Notes: generated from the sequence alone by a model not told the origin. A stretch of DNA of 64,000 bases from Luzula sylvatica (GCA_946800325.1 OX326959.1:24807447-24871446), one strand, 5' to 3'; counted from the stretch's first letter, positions 1 to 14,030 are shown. Program-made: numbers and translations.

Positions 1-2679
1 ATTTTTTGAAAATAATCACCAAAACAAAAGAAATTGATACTTTCAACTAAAAAAAGTACGAAAATATTTTTGTCACATTTTTTACTAACCATCATAATAG
101 TTTGAGATTATGCATACTATACGTGAAATTGCTTTTTAAGCATAAAATATTAAAATTTATGTAATGTTTTTCAGAATTAACATGATATTTGATATTTTTA
201 TTGTAAAAGTATTATGATATTTATTGTTTTTTAGGATTAATATTATTCCATATAGATACCACGTGCAAGAAGTCTGATTATATAGATTTTATTGAAAAAA
301 ATGATAAACTTTTGAATTAAATAATATCAAATAAAAAACAAGTATTTCACAATTATATTTTTTAAATTTTTTCAGTGTATCTAGTCGTATCCAGGCGATT
401 TTGGAGAGATTTGACAAAAATATAATGAGACTAATTAAAAAATAATATTATGTTAACTTAAACACGATTTATTTATTTTTTTGTCAAATACGAAACTAAT
501 AAAAAATATATTCAAAAGTATAAAACCTTCAATTAAAATTGAGTACAAATCGACGACAAATACACTTCGTGTGCTTGTTGAACAGTCTCACTTTCAAGCC
601 ATAAATTCAAATCACGTTTGAACTCTGAACCTAGTTTGTTTCCAGTGTCGTGACGAACAAGTCATGAATCGACGACAAATATTTAACATCATCACTTTTT
701 TTAACCATTGATTATGATATGTGGCAAAATTTAGACCATTCATTAATCATTATTTTTTTATAAATATTTTTTCTTTGTAGCTATTTAAGTGTTTCTTATT
801 TTACACTATGTTTTAAGGATTTTTAGAAATCCACATAATCATATATTAATGATGGGGAATACTTTTATTGGTTAGATTCATGTTAGACTAAGTTTATTCA
901 ATTGTTTATCATTTCACATAAGTTTACTTGATCAAATGTGAATGCAATGAAAGATGAAAAGTTAAAATATAAAATACTAATAACATAATAAACATACACC
1001 ATATAGTAGTATTATTTTTAGAATTTTAATTTTAAAAATTCATCAAATATATTCGTTTTAATTTTCTCTTTATTTTGACATCCATATTAGCACAGTTTAT
1101 ACATACCATTTTTCATAATTTGAATTTGTAAAATATTATGTAAAAATACAATGCAAAAAATGCATTTTTACAAAGTATAATTTTAATTATTCTATTTACA
1201 TAATTGAATTTTAAATATTAATATTTATTTTTAGAAATTACAACTATACTAATATCATATAAAACTAAGTTGATTATATTTGTGATTTTAATCAAACAAA
1301 TTTAATATTATTTTCTTTGAAAAATAATAGAAATAAAAAAAGCATATGCATCGAATAAATTCTTAAATTTATAAACACTTACAAAATAGTAATATTATTT
1401 TTAAAAATATAAAATTAACAAAAATCATATGACATAAAATAATTTATATTTATGTTATGCTAAATTAATTTTTTATATTATTTATTAAATTACTTTCACT
1501 ATTTAGCTTGATATTATTTATAATTTTCATTGCATTTTTAATCAATAACAAATTATTAGTATTTAATAATTAATAATATGTTACTACGTATGTTGTATGA
1601 TTTATTATTTTTTACATTTAATATTGTATGGAATATTACGAACAACAATAATATAATATTTGTTGTTATGTTTTTTTTGTAGTTATACCTCATAGATTAT
1701 TATTATACAATCACATTAATATAAGTGTTATTACTTAATTAAGAAAATGAAATTTTTTGTCATCATAATATAAAATAATTGAAAAACTTATACATAATCA
1801 TATATAAATTAGTTCAAATAATTATATTATGAAATGATATTATAAATATCATCGTTTTTATAAGTATTTTATGTTACAATGAAAAACATAATTAACATCA
1901 TCGCCGCGTAGAGCGAGTGTTCTCATAGTTATATTCATACTCAGGCTCCTATAATTCCATATTCATATTCGCTGTAGTTCGACTCACTGTAGTTTGGTGG
2001 CACATAAAATCAAGAGATAAACCTGAGCTGCAAGGACCATTGAAGAGGACAAGCTGACGTCATAAAAAAATCAATACTGTGCATCCACTATACAGGCGCA
2101 TCTACACGATTCCCCACCCCTATTAGGCTATTTCCATCTTTACTGCACAAATGTATAACAAGTCATTCAAATTAAACCAGTCTAACTCATTACACAATAG
2201 TTACACAACACAACGTTACATATTGGTGACTTCTAACAAACGATCCAGCCCCGAAAGAAGACAAAGAAACCGCTCCGACTACGAAAGAATATAATATCAC
2301 CATACCGTTACAGATAACGGAACGGAGATTATTCCGTTCCGTTAAGATTAAGTATAGTACTGGACCGGACTGGACGAAGCAGGAAAACGAATCGCGCACC
2401 TAAACAAGAACCAACCCACCATCAAATTCACATGGACAGTCTGGAATCTTGGACTCGCCTCCATTCTTACCCTTTCCTCCCTCAAACTTGTTCTAAATTA
2501 CGTATTAATCCGTTACATACTAATTTAATGTTGTAATAATGAGAGGGGGGAGGACCAGAGCGAAAAAGATGCACCTAAAATCTCGGGTGGAGGCGCCTGT
2601 CCCTCTCTCCCTCTCAATATCAACAACACACACAGAGAGTGAGAGAAGAAAGAGATCACTTCTCTTTCTTTCTGAATCC
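1..2679. other. AT-rich intergenic region upstream of SMO2
   Basis: No convincing coding region or recognisable transposon is visible. The first 1.9 kb is very AT-rich with many short poly-A/T and TA runs. From about 1910 the composition becomes more balanced, which fits a proximal promoter and 5' leader of the downstream gene. The last 120 bases before the SMO2 start codon are rich in CT and AGAG runs, typical of a plant 5' UTR. Confidence 0.6.
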
Positions 2680-4514
2680 ATGGCGTCTCTTATCGAATCC
2701 GCTTGGGAGGTACTTGCTTACTTCCACACTCACACTCTACGTTCATCTTATTCCTATCCACATCGTCATTCTCATTCTACTCTTAGCGCTGTGTTTTTTT
2801 TTGTTCTTGTTGTTTTATTTGCTGAATTGAGATTTTACATTGGCAATGGATGGTTAGGGTTTGGGTATTTGTGATTATGCTTTAGATTGATCTAAGTGTG
2901 AAAATTGGATGGCTGAACATTTTTGGATGTGAGGATATGGATCTAATGAGAATCCCGGTTGTTATTTCTTAGTAGTGAAAATTGGAAAGTTCTTTCTTTG
3001 TGTGCGAAGATTTAAAATTTCTGATCTTTGAGTTTGTTCTGTGATCTTTAGTTAAACTTGGTTATTTTAAAGCAATGTTTCTTCGGACGAGGATTTCTAT
3101 TAGAGCAATGTTTTTGTAAACTATAGACTGAGTTAAATGCAATGCTTGTCTAAGAAATTTTATTTTTCACTTGAAAAATGTTAAAGAGGCTGATTTATTT
3201 TCTTGTGTGTAAAATTTGGTACTTCACTACTGAACTAAAAATTCATCATGAGCCCAATTACTTGATTTCAGATCCAGTTTAGTTCAATTTTGTATACAAA
3301 TTCTTATCTAATGTGTTTTCCCTTTTAATTCCTGCAGTATTTGATCACGAATTTCAGTGAATTTCAACTGGCAACAGTGATCACATTCTTACTGCACGAG
3401 AGTGTTTTCTTCTTGTCTGGCCTTCCCTCTCTCTTCTTCGAGCGTTTTGGTCTCTTCAGCAAGTACAAAATTCAGGTACCTTATTCAATCCCTAACTAAT
3501 TTCATACTGGCCTGATAATTCTAAAATCTCTTCCTTTATCTTCTTCAATTCACTCGCAGAAAAAGAGCAACACGTCAGAATATCAAGATAGATGTGTATG
3601 GAGACTGGTAATATACCATTTATGCGTGAATCTACCAGTCATGATCGTTTCATATCCCACTTTCAAATTCATGGGCCTCAAAAGCTCTCTCCCTCTCCCT
3701 CCCTGGTAATTAAATTACTATTTTCCCTATAAATCCTCGCATTTTCCAGATATACCCTTGCATTAACTCGATATACAATTCAGGTCTGTGGTAGTATCTC
3801 AAATTCTTTTCTACTTCATATTGGAAGATTTCGTCTTTTACTGGGGCCATCGTGCACTTCACACCAAGTGGCTCTACAAACACATTCACAGCGTCCATCA
3901 CGAGTACACTCTTAATCATTCCCCCTTTTTTAATTTCTAAATTTTCATAATCGTCCCCTCTTTGTATATAATTACAGGTATGCCACTCCGTTTGGGTTGA
4001 CATCAGAGTACGCACACCCAGCAGAGATATTATTTTTAGGGTTTGCGACGATAGTGGGGCCCGCTCTGACAGGTCCTCATCTATTCACTCTCTGGCTTTG
4101 GATGGTTTTGAGGGTTTTAGAGACTGTTGAAGCTCATAGTGGATATCATTTCCCTTGGAGCCCTTCCAATTTCCTTCCTCTCTACGGAGGGTATGTTTGT
4201 AATTTTTTTAGTTTTCCAAAAATGGCCCTTGTATTTTCTGAGTATTTTGATAATAACCTTTTGTTGTTGGTGTAGGTCTGATTTTCATGACTATCATCAT
4301 AGAGTGCTGTACACCAAATCTGGGAATTATTCCTCCACTTTTACTTACATGGATTGGTGAGAATTATATTCTATAATTTATATTTACTATTTTTTTTGAT
4401 AATATATAATTTTTTAAATTATTTTCGTCGAGTAGGATATTTGGAACCGATAAAGGGTACCGCAAGCTAAAAGCAGTGGAATCGGCAGAAGAAATCGATG
4501 CAAAGAAATTGTAA
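2680..4514 (+). CDS. SMO2: Methylsterol monooxygenase 2 (sterol C4-methyl oxidase), 7 exons
   Basis: The product is a membrane di-iron oxidase that removes a C4 methyl group from 4-alpha-methylsterols in the ER during phytosterol synthesis (family knowledge). I read exons 2680-2709, 3338-3475, 3560-3705, 3784-3903, 3978-4190, 4276-4356 and 4436-4514. All have GT..AG borders and continuous phase, giving 268 aa, close to the usual length for plant SMO2. The fatty-acid-hydroxylase-type histidine clusters are all present: HRALH (residues about 127-131), HSVHH (about 140-144) and HDYHH (about 220-224). N-terminal hydrophobic stretches include FFLSGLPSLFF. The start codon is the first ATG that joins in frame to exon 2 and gives the conserved MASLIESAWE opening. 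The predicted protein has no stops or frameshifts, so I judge the gene functional. The C-terminus after FGTDKGYRKLK is short and acidic, as in plant homologues. Confidence 0.95.
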
Positions 4515-5739
4515 ATCAAGAATGGAGAGAGAGAGATAGAGAGAGAGAGAGAAATGGAAGGAGTTAGAATTGTTTTGCAAACATGCGTCTGTTTCGTTCT
4601 CATTTTTAGTTTTTTTTTTTCTACCTTTTAATCGTGTTGGATGGAACATACTGACGTGGCAAGTTACCGTTGGTTGGTTTCAGTGTCTGTGTGTTAGTGA
4701 ATATGCATTTATTTTCTACGATGCATCCATCGATCAATCCCATCAGTTTATAAATCTACTTGTGGAACTTTGGTGAATAAGTTTGCTTTTTTACGGGCTC
4801 GTTCTCTTTTTATTATCTTCATTTTCGCGGTAGAACTATGCATGTACTGTTATTATCTTCAAACCGAAGCAATTTTACATTGAGAAGGAATGCGACTCGC
4901 TCCTTGTGAGATCAGTGTATCTACTAATTGGAATGCAGGTAAACTCTTTTCTTGAATGGGTTTGATATTTTTAATCCGGGTATGAACTAAATTAGATCAG
5001 TGTTTTATTTTTTAGTATAAGGTTAGGAATCAAATTTAAGTACAACAGCTAGATCGAAAAAGGACTCCTCTATCTAGTATATTGACCTTTACAGCCGATA
5101 GATTATGCAGTTTAGACGAGATTAACATTAACCGTAATCATTTAGCCCGCGGTTCTTACATAATCATTTTGTTAGAAGTCCAATTTTGCGTTTCTAAGTG
5201 AGTGAATCCTCCACCATCCGAATTCGTAGGCATGCAAGATTTGTCGCAATTGATCAATCAAAACTTTCCACTGCAAGACTCTAGTCCTCTCCCTTCAAAG
5301 CTCCTAATTATTCTATTTATTTGAGCAAGAAGAAATTTTGATAGTTTGAATGCTTGCATGAAATAAATAGATAGTGTATATATCGCCAACCGATAGATAA
5401 TAATATTCCCTTCCACGAAAATAGTCTTGTAATTATGGATTGGATTAATGGTTGAAAAACAATTTTTTAGGACTTCCGAATTGTTAGTGGGAGGTCAAGT
5501 ACTTAATTGGTAGTGTTTTCTTTTGGCACCCTAAATGGATCAGGTTATCTGGCGGTGCTCACCTGGAACTGCAATGTCCTGTGAGAACGAAAGCGGTTTT
5601 GTCCCAATTTATTTTAAATCGGTCATTTAATAAAAAAAAAATGAAAGACCATTCTTATTATTCGTAAGTTATTTGGATGGGCCACCACAAAAATAATTGT
5701 CGGGACTCATTCTAATAACTTGCGATTAATAAGGTTTTT
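4515..5739. other. SMO2 3' flank and intergenic sequence
   Basis: This holds the expected 3' UTR, beginning with a purine-rich GAGA run at about 4525-4555, followed by sequence with no gene or repeat that I can identify. Short ORFs here have no recognisable domains. Confidence 0.5.
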
Positions 5740-6107
5740 CACCTTGTTAGAGAATTTTTACTTTACCCATAGATTTCAGCAAAACATTCTAGGTATACTA
5801 ATCGACATCATTAATTAACATGTTAATTTTTCACCTTGTTAGAGAATTTTTACTTCACCCATAGATTTCAGCAAAACATTCTAGGTATACTAATCGACAT
5901 CATTAATTAACATGTTAATTTTTCACCTTGTTAGAGAATTTTTACTTCACCCATAGATTTCAGCAAAACATTCTAGGTATACTAATTAACATCATTAATT
6001 AACATGTTAATTTTTCACCTTGTTAGAGAATTTTTACTTTACCCATAGATTTCAGCAAAAGATTCTAGGTATACTAATTAACATCATTAATTAACATGTT
6101 TATTAAT
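5740..6107. repeat. Tandem repeat, four copies of a 92-bp unit
   Basis: The motif CACCTTGTTAGAGAATTTTT begins at 5740, 5832, 5924 and 6016, a constant 92-bp period. Each unit contains ATAGATTTCAGCAAAA and ends near AATTAACATGTTAA. Copies differ at a few bases: copies 1 and 4 read ACTTTACCC where 2 and 3 read ACTTCACCC, and copies 1 and 2 read AATCGACATC where 3 and 4 read AATTAACATC. No coding potential. Confidence 0.93.
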
Positions 6108-6486
6108 ATATGGTACATATTACAAAGATGGATGTATAAAATCACCCATTTAAATAACATGTAACATATGGGCTAATTAACATTGTATTCATCAATATAA
6201 TTCAAATGTTAATTTTATATAATTTGTCAATTAATATGTAAATTAGAATGTAGAGGATGTTTTGGCGAAATCCTGGGACCAAAAATGGCCTGAGCCCTCT
6301 CTTAGTCTCTTTTTACCATAAACGGAAACTATTCTTTTTATACCTAAGAGAAACATTAAAAAAAACACTCAAAAAATCTCAAATTCCAATGCACGAGCAC
6401 ATAACATCGCATTTACATTTAAACATGGTATATGCAATGATGAGAAAAATGGCCAATGAATTTATTACTGGCCAAATTGACCGATA

Positions 6487-7686
<1,200 letters not shown>

Positions 7687-7747
<61 letters not shown>
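7687..7747. repeat. (TC)n microsatellite in the SDR 5' leader
   Basis: About 60 bp of almost uninterrupted TC dinucleotide, one base beyond the complement of the SDR start codon. It would read as GA repeats in that gene's 5' UTR. Confidence 0.9.
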
Positions 7748-7914
7748 ACATACACAATCGCCCACTAAGTCGGTGGAAATGATTAATATACAAGTTCAGC
7801 TTTAAACATTCAACTACTAAAAAAAAATCCTAAATGATTTGTTTTAGTTTTGAGTGGGCGAAACAGTGACAAAAGTTGCAATAATGTACAGGGAAAGCTG
7901 CTAGCTTTTATTAA

Positions 7915-8104
7915 GGAAAATTTTTGTTTTTTTGTCCATAACAAATATGGAAATGTTCAACTTGGTCCCTGACTATTTTTTTTGTTCATTTTGCCTCCTA
8001 GACTTGGTCCCTGACTATTTTTGGGGGGCAAAATGAACAAAAAAAATAGTCAGGGGGCAAGTTGAACATTTCGGTATTTGTTAGGGACAAAAACAGACTT
8101 TTTC
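7915..8104. mobile_element. 190-bp foldback MITE with 10-bp target duplication
   Basis: The two halves are inverted copies. The left half has GTTCAACTTGGTCCCTGACT and TTTTTGTTCATTTTGCC, and the right half has the complements (GGCAAAATGAACAAAAA, AGTCAGGGGGCAAGTTGAAC). The outer ends read GGAAAATTTTTG and, on the other strand, GAAAAAGTCTG. CTTTTATTAA flanks both sides (7905-7914 and 8105-8114). A 10-bp duplication with long inverted arms suggests a Mutator-like MITE (inference). No coding capacity. Confidence 0.82.
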
Positions 8105-8115
8105 CTTTTATTAAA

Positions 8116-8738
8116 GGGAAAATTTCACATGTATCCCTACAAATACCTAAAATTTTACGCATATCCCTGCAAAAGAAGAAATACAGGAATATCCCTACAA
8201 AACTAGTAAAATATCATGGATACCCTTTTCGTTGAATTGATGTTAACTAGTTGTTAAAATTACCTTTTAACTTTTATATTTCCAGCTTTATCCCTATATA
8301 AATAAGGTATAAAATTTATGCTGATTCTCTTTCTTCCTTTTTATTAAGTGATATTGATATATTATCAGGTTAAGTGTATTTCTGCCAAAATTATTTGTCA
8401 TTGTTTCTTAATTTCATGTTGGCAAGAGAGAGAGAGAGAGAATTATAGTTTTAGGAAAGATATAATTAAAATATTTGGTTTGGAAAGAAATCAATTGAAC
8501 ATTTGGTATTATATTCAATTTTTTATAGGCATATTTTTCTTGAATTTAAATTATTAATAACTAATAAGGGTACAATACTCAATTCAAATAAAATAATATT
8601 AATTAAAAAATTAAATTTATAACTTCACTAACGGCTCTTGACGGACCATTAACGACAAGGGTATTAATGATATTTTATGTTTTGCAAGAATATACATGAA
8701 ATTTTGAGATTTTGTAGGGGTACATGTGAAATTTGGCC
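8116..8738. mobile_element. 623-bp MITE with about 60-bp terminal inverted repeats
   Basis: The left end GGGAAAATTTCACATGTATC and the reverse complement of the right end, GGCCAAATTTCACATGTACC, match over a longer imperfect arm that includes CCCTACAAA and, further in, TATCATKRATACCC. TTTATTAAA (8107-8115) and TTCATTAAA (8739-8747) form a 9-bp duplication with one mismatch. The interior is AT-rich with no coding domain. The 9-bp duplication is compatible with the Mutator superfamily. The element abuts the 190-bp MITE to its left. Confidence 0.72.
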
Positions 8739-8747
8739 TTCATTAAA

Positions 8748-9123
8748 TTAAATTTTATTATCGATCGTTCAATATTAAAATATGTTAGGATAGTGTTAGT
8801 GTTAGTGTTCATTAAAGATCATATCACCTCCTAATATTCTCACCACTGTCAGATCTTAACTGGTGTTTCCGTGGGCCATTTTTCTGAATTTTTTGAGAAC
8901 AGCCAACAACAGAATTAACACCGTTATATTGATAAAAGTACATCAAATCACTAGCTATATATATGGTTCAACGAAAATTTTGGAACTCAAGCCTTCCCGA
9001 TCTCTACTAAAATCCGTCAATATCACTTACTGTTGCACGAATACGAATACGGATATCATATTCGACACAATACGAATACAACGGTACAATAATTTTCAAA
9101 AAACGTAATATACGTTACGTCTA
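8748..9123. other. Unassigned AT-rich segment
   Basis: It lies between the MITE and the truncated 3' edge of the minus-strand copia. It contains short direct repeats such as GTTAGTGTTAGTGTT (about 8795) and ACGAATACGAATACG (about 9038). No LTR matching the copia is seen here. Confidence 0.4.
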
Positions 9124-12013
9124 TTATATATAATATTTTAGGGCATTTTGGTTATCGCATTGAATATTCATCGGATAAGAAATAACTTCATTGATATCCT
9201 CGACCAAACGTCTTAACCAAACACATTCTTGTGCGGCAAGTGACGATGTCTTGTACTCTGCTTCGGTAGTTGAAAGCGAAACTGAATCTTGCTTCTTGCT
9301 ACACCATGAAACACACGCAGAACCGCAAAAGAAGACATAACCGGATGTAGACCTCCGATCATCCAAATCACCGCCCATATCAGCATCAGCATATCCATGC
9401 AAATCAAAGCCGGAACTCTTCTTGTACAATAGCCCCAAATCGAAAGTTGAATTCACGTACTTGAGAATTCTTTTCGCTGGATCAAGATGCGACTTTGTTG
9501 GAGCTTGCATAAACCGACTCGCAAGGCCAACCGAAAAAACAATATCCGGTCTTGTAATTGTGAGATAAATAAGACTTCCAATAAGTGCATGGAATTTTCG
9601 AGAATCCGGAAGAGCTTTCGCATCATTACGTCTCAACTTCAAATTTTACATCAAGCGGAGTAGAACAACCCTTCCCGTCTTTCATGCCAAATCTTTCAAC
9701 AAGTTTTTCGGCATATCATTTTTGAGAAACCAAAATTCCGTCTTTCCTACTTTCCACTTCCAATCCAAGAAAGTGATTAAGTTCTCCAAGATCCTTCATC
9801 TCAAATCGAATCAAGAGCAACGATCGAAGTTTAGCAACTTCGTCTTCATCATTCCTGGTGATAATCATATCATCCACATATAGAAGAACAATAACATGCA
9901 AACCCGATTTCTTTTTCACAAATAAAATGTGATCATAATCTGAAGAAGAGTAGTCAGAAAACTATAAATATTCAGCAATCTTGCCATACCAAGCTCGCGG
10001 TGCTTGCTTCAAACCATAGAGCGCCTTCTTCAACTTGCAAACGTACTCCGGATGTATGTCAGAGACATATCCAAGATGTTGCTCCATATAGATCTCCTTG
10101 TCAAACTCGCCATACAAGAAAACATTCTTGACGTACAATTGCCAAAGCTTCCAACCAAAAGAAGCGGCCATTGAAATTACGACTCGCACGGACGTCATCT
10201 TCGCTACAGGACTGAAAGTCTCTTCATAGTCTTCGCCATACTTTTGGGAAAATTCTCTCGCCACAAGTCTCGTCTTGTAACGCTCAACACTTCCATCCGC
10301 TTTGCGTTTCAACTTATAAACCCATTTGCGAGTAACCGGGTCCACACCCTTGGGCTTCGGCACAAGATCCCAAGTTTCATTCTTCATAGCAATTTTCCAC
10401 GACTTGTTACCTTTCGCTTCATCAAAACACGACGGTTCACCATCCATCGATCCAGAAAAGAAACAAGAATATGTCGTGATGAAATTCTCGCCTCTATATC
10501 GAGCCGGTCGAATAATCTGCCTTGTTGACCTTCTTGGAGGTTGCACTTCATTACTCCCCCTATCACCTTGCTCGGACTCATTTGTGATAGTTGAAGTAGA
10601 AGACGAAGATGAAGATTTCTTACTCGAATCTACAGATGATATTTGCACACTCGGCTCTATTGCTAACAAGTCACCTTCACCATTCGGGGAGAATAACGAT
10701 GACACCTCATGAAACATGACATCTCGAGAAACAATAAATTTATGAGTCGTTGGATCCATGCATTTCCACCCTTTCTTCCTTTCATCATAACCGATGAACA
10801 CGCACTTTCGAGCTTTCGCATCTAACTTGGTTCTCTTTTGATCGGGGACATGGACAAAGCATGGAGAACCAAACACCTTCAAATGCTTCACGCTCGGTTT
10901 CTCCTCAAACATTAACTCATGAGGAGACTTCATATTATTCAGACTGCATGGAAGTTGGTTAATCACATAAGTTGCGCACGTCATACCATCTTCCCATAAA
11001 GCTTTCGGTAAATTCTTCGCGTAAATTCAACTCTTACAAACTTCCACAAGATGTCGACTTTTGCGCTCCGCCACTCCATTTTGTTGAGGTGTATAAGCTC
11101 AAGTCAACTTCCTTTTAATACCATGTTTCTCGCAAAACGAGAAAAACTCCTTCGAAGTAAATTCGCCTCCATTGTCGGTTCGAAACTTTTTTATCTTCTT
11201 CCCAAGAACACCTTCAGCTGTTGTTCTGAATTCTTGAAACTTAAAAAATACCTCCGATTTATCCTTCACAAAATAGACCCAAGTGTATCTCGTGAAATCA
11301 TCAACAAAGACCAGCATGTATCTAGCACATGAATAAGACAATGTTTGAGTCGGGCCCATCCGATCACTATGAACAAGTTCCAAAGGACTGTTACACCTTG
11401 AAAGAGACTTATCGAAAGGTCGTCGATGTGATTTCCCATACTGGCAACCCTCGCACAATTCGACTCCATTCGGGAAAGAAAATTGCGGAAGACCGTTTAC
11501 GAGATTATTTGAAGTCATTGCTTTTAACTTGTCCATATTCACATGACCAAGCCTTGCATGTCAAATCGATGCACCATCATTGAAACTCATCTTATCGACG
11601 TAGGAAGAAGAAGCCGATAAAACGTACAAATCATTTACTCTTTTACCAACATAAGTAACGTCAACATTCACCTCCTCAACATTTCGAAGGAACTTCACAT
11701 CTTTTGGACCAAAGAGAACATAATGGCCCGCATCAACCGCATTCGTCACTGAAAGAAGATTTTTCTTCATGCCCGGTACATGATAAACACTGTCAATAAT
11801 AATCGATTCCTTATCTTGACTAGAAACTCCAACCACGCCCTCCTTCTTCACATGATGAAAGGTATTGTCGGCCGTCACAATGGCTTGATTGCCTTTATAA
11901 TCCAGAAGAGAGGAAAATTTAGAGTCGTCACCAGTAAGATGATGGCCACAACCAGAATCGACAATCCAATCACTCTCGTAATTAATAGAAGATATCATAG
12001 TTCTCTCCGCCAT
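9124..12013 (-). pseudogene. Element D pol remnant (protease, integrase, RT, partial RNase H)
   Basis: The protease has DWIVDSGCGHHLTG. Integrase has CEGCQYGKSHRRPF, RTDNGGEF and, across a stop, TPQQNGVAERK. The RT region has [33 protein letters not shown] and LLYVDDMII. RNase H has YADADMGGDLDDRRSTSGYV and STTEAEY. Degeneration is clear. Stops or frameshifts separate the open segments 11561-12013, 11099-11542, 9962-10984, 9716-9919 and 9124-9642. The first RT catalytic Asp, in the family motif usually written QMDVKNAFL, is replaced by Tyr (QLYVKNVFL). The polyprotein cannot be functional. Confidence 0.9.
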
Positions 12014-12025
12014 AAAACACTTATC

Positions 12026-12938
12026 CTAATTTTCTCCTTTGGGAATATCCTCTTTGTGTGCGGCGTTTCCTCCTTTCAACTTCATGCGACAATTCTTCTT
12101 GATATGCTCAGCCTTGCCAAATCGATAACACTTGAAATTTTTTCGAGAACCACTACTATTAGGAGAAAACTCCCCCCTTTTCGTAATATTTTGATTGTTT
12201 TCATTCTTCACATAATTGTTCGTCTTAGAAGACACCAAAGCTTGCCCTTCTCCTTCTGATATTGAAACACCCGACATTTGCCAAGCCAAAGATTCTTGAG
12301 AAGCGAACAAATTTTCGAAGTCCATCAAGGATGGTTGTTGCGCCCAACCTTGTATCGATGTAACAAATGGAACATACTCCTTATGAAAACGACGAATAAT
12401 ATAGCGTTTCATTCGTGCCTCTGAGATAGCTTCCTCGGGCTCCAAAAGTGAAATCTCCGAACATAAATTCTTGACCTTTAAGAAGTATTGAGAAATCGAA
12501 AATTGTCCTTGCACAACACTAGCCAACTCATTCTCCAAGAATTGAAGTCGTGCCGTATTCTTCTTATTTAGTAACTCATCAAGAGTCTTCCAAATATTCG
12601 CCGCCGAGTTGCAACTCATGATATGCTCGAATAAGTCGTGCGAAATAGATCTCTTCAACACGAACTCCGTCTTTGCGTTAGCAGTTGCCCACTCTTTCAC
12701 CTCCGCTCCATTGGTTATCACGCCATTAGCGCAACGACCGGAATCGGAGCAATTTTCGTACCATCAACCATTTCCCACAAATCTTCTCATTTAAGATAAG
12801 ACTCCATACACGTCTTCCAAATTTTATAATTTGAAAAACTAAGAGCCTCCACACCAAGTCAACTAACACGACCACCGAACTCCGTCGATGCACAATCGTC
12901 TTCTTCACCGAGAGATCTTGAAAAATACCATCTACCAC
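12026..12938 (-). pseudogene. Element D gag remnant (UBN2-type) with damaged zinc knuckle
   Basis: The open part (12721-12026) has the copia gag signature WKTLDELLNKKNTARLQFLE and later the nucleocapsid knuckle. That knuckle reads CYRFGKAEHIKKNC, so the second Cys and the Gly before His of CX2CX4HX4C are lost. Upstream, in another frame, FSNYKIWKTCMESYL is the usual N-terminal gag motif, followed by a stop. The gag is thus frameshifted and mutated. Confidence 0.82.
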
Positions 12939-12945
12939 TCTCGTA

Positions 12946-12956
12946 GCTCTGGTACC
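12946..12956 (-). promoter_or_regulatory. Primer-binding site of element D
   Basis: On the minus strand the sequence GGTACCAGAGC lies just inside the LTR. It differs by one base from the GGTATCAGAGC complementary to initiator Met-tRNA used by most plant copia elements. Confidence 0.75.
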
Positions 12957-12957
12957 G

Positions 12958-13320
12958 TGTAACGATAACCGAAGTTAACAATAATACAACAACACGTTGC
13001 ACTAGCCAAGGATCACAACCGAAATATAGAAGAAGAAATGATCCGATGGAACTTGAATTTTATTATATAAGAAAGAGAGAGATACACAAAATATTTTCTG
13101 GTGTTTAAATGACACAAAATACATCCCTATTTATAGGCCGCATGGTTCATAAACATGACTTCTCACTAGTGTGAACATGACTCTTCACTAGTCTCTATGA
13201 TCCATGAATATGACTCTTCATTAGTGTGAACATAACCTTTCACATGTGTCGAGAACATTCATAAACATGACCTATCACACATACATGCATAATAAACTAA
13301 TTATTATAAAATACCACTTT
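12958..13320 (-). repeat. 5' LTR of element D
   Basis: About 363 bp, ending in ..GTTATCGTTACA immediately before the primer-binding site. A TATA-like CTATAAATAGGG (complement of about 13122-13133) precedes a transcribed region. The internal short repeat CACTAGTGTGAACATGACTC recurs in altered form. The outer edge is ambiguous by up to 10 bases because it coincides with CACTACAACA. Confidence 0.65.
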
Positions 13321-13520
13321 CACTACAACAATACTGGCATACGGTGACACATATTTTTTGGCATTTGACTATATGCCACCATTACTTGCATAAAAGACGG
13401 CATTAATTGGTTAATCCTGATATTTTATTACAAAAGACGGCATTTAGCGTGAAGTGTCAGGAATACGGTTGCATACAGTCATATAACTGCATTTTGTTTC
13501 GAATGCTACTATTAAAATAA
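13321..13520 (+). mobile_element. Left end of a CACTA (CMC/En-Spm) element
   Basis: CACTACAACA begins a block with repeated subterminal motifs: ACTGGCATACGGTGACAC, TTTTGGCATTTGAC, AAAAGACGGCATTAA and AAAAGACGGCATTTAG. Short CACTAC-starting ends followed by subterminal motif arrays are diagnostic of plant CACTA transposons. The matching right end of the same family was not found. The CACTA-type end at 23167-23176 has the same 10 bp but a different subterminal motif. Confidence 0.65.
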
Positions 13521-13697
13521 AATCTTGACACGAAAATTGCTGTTAAATGTACTTAGTTTCTATAGTAATAAAATTGAATGTACACATTTTTTTGTCAAAA
13601 TAAAAAAATTACAACTACAAAAACTCTCATATACAAAGTAAATGTCTTATTGAAACAATTACATACCAGTAAACAAAATACATCCCAATAAAAAAAA

Positions 13698-13975
13698 GAA
13701 AAAGTACATTTTTGCCCCCCAAACTCGTCCCAAATGTGCAACTTACCTCCCATACTAAAATATGCATCATTTTACCCCCTGAACTTTCAAAAAAATTTCA
13801 TCTTGACCCCTCCGTCAGTTTTGTGCTCTAATCTCTGTTAAATGATGACTTGGCATATTGACGTGGATTTTTTAAGTTCATTGTGGTGATGACATGGATT
13901 ATGTGCCCTAACCCGATCCGTTTAAATCCAAACCCGACCCGATAACTCTCATCTCTCTCAAAACCCCATACCAGA

Positions 13976-14030
<55 letters not shown>

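Larger units (their letters stand above)
9124..13320 (-). mobile_element. Element D: decayed, 3'-truncated Ty1/copia retrotransposon
   Basis: Reading the minus strand: 5' LTR (13320-12958), primer-binding site (12956-12946), gag, protease, integrase, reverse transcriptase and part of RNase H, in the Ty1/copia order. The element stops inside RNase H at about 9124 (..CDNQNALKYYI), and neither the rest of RNase H nor a 3' LTR follows. Frames are broken at several places. It is therefore an old, non-autonomous remnant whose 3' end was lost by deletion or by an insertion whose edge I cannot identify. A CACTA-type end lies directly at its 5' LTR border. Confidence 0.9.

Noticed and set aside
13321..13330. 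Alternative reading of CACTACAACA as the outer tip of the element D LTR
   Set aside because: TGTTGTAGTGAAAG would be a possible LTR start, but the following GACGGCATT array and the identical end at 23167-23176 favour a CACTA terminus. The exact LTR edge is left uncertain.
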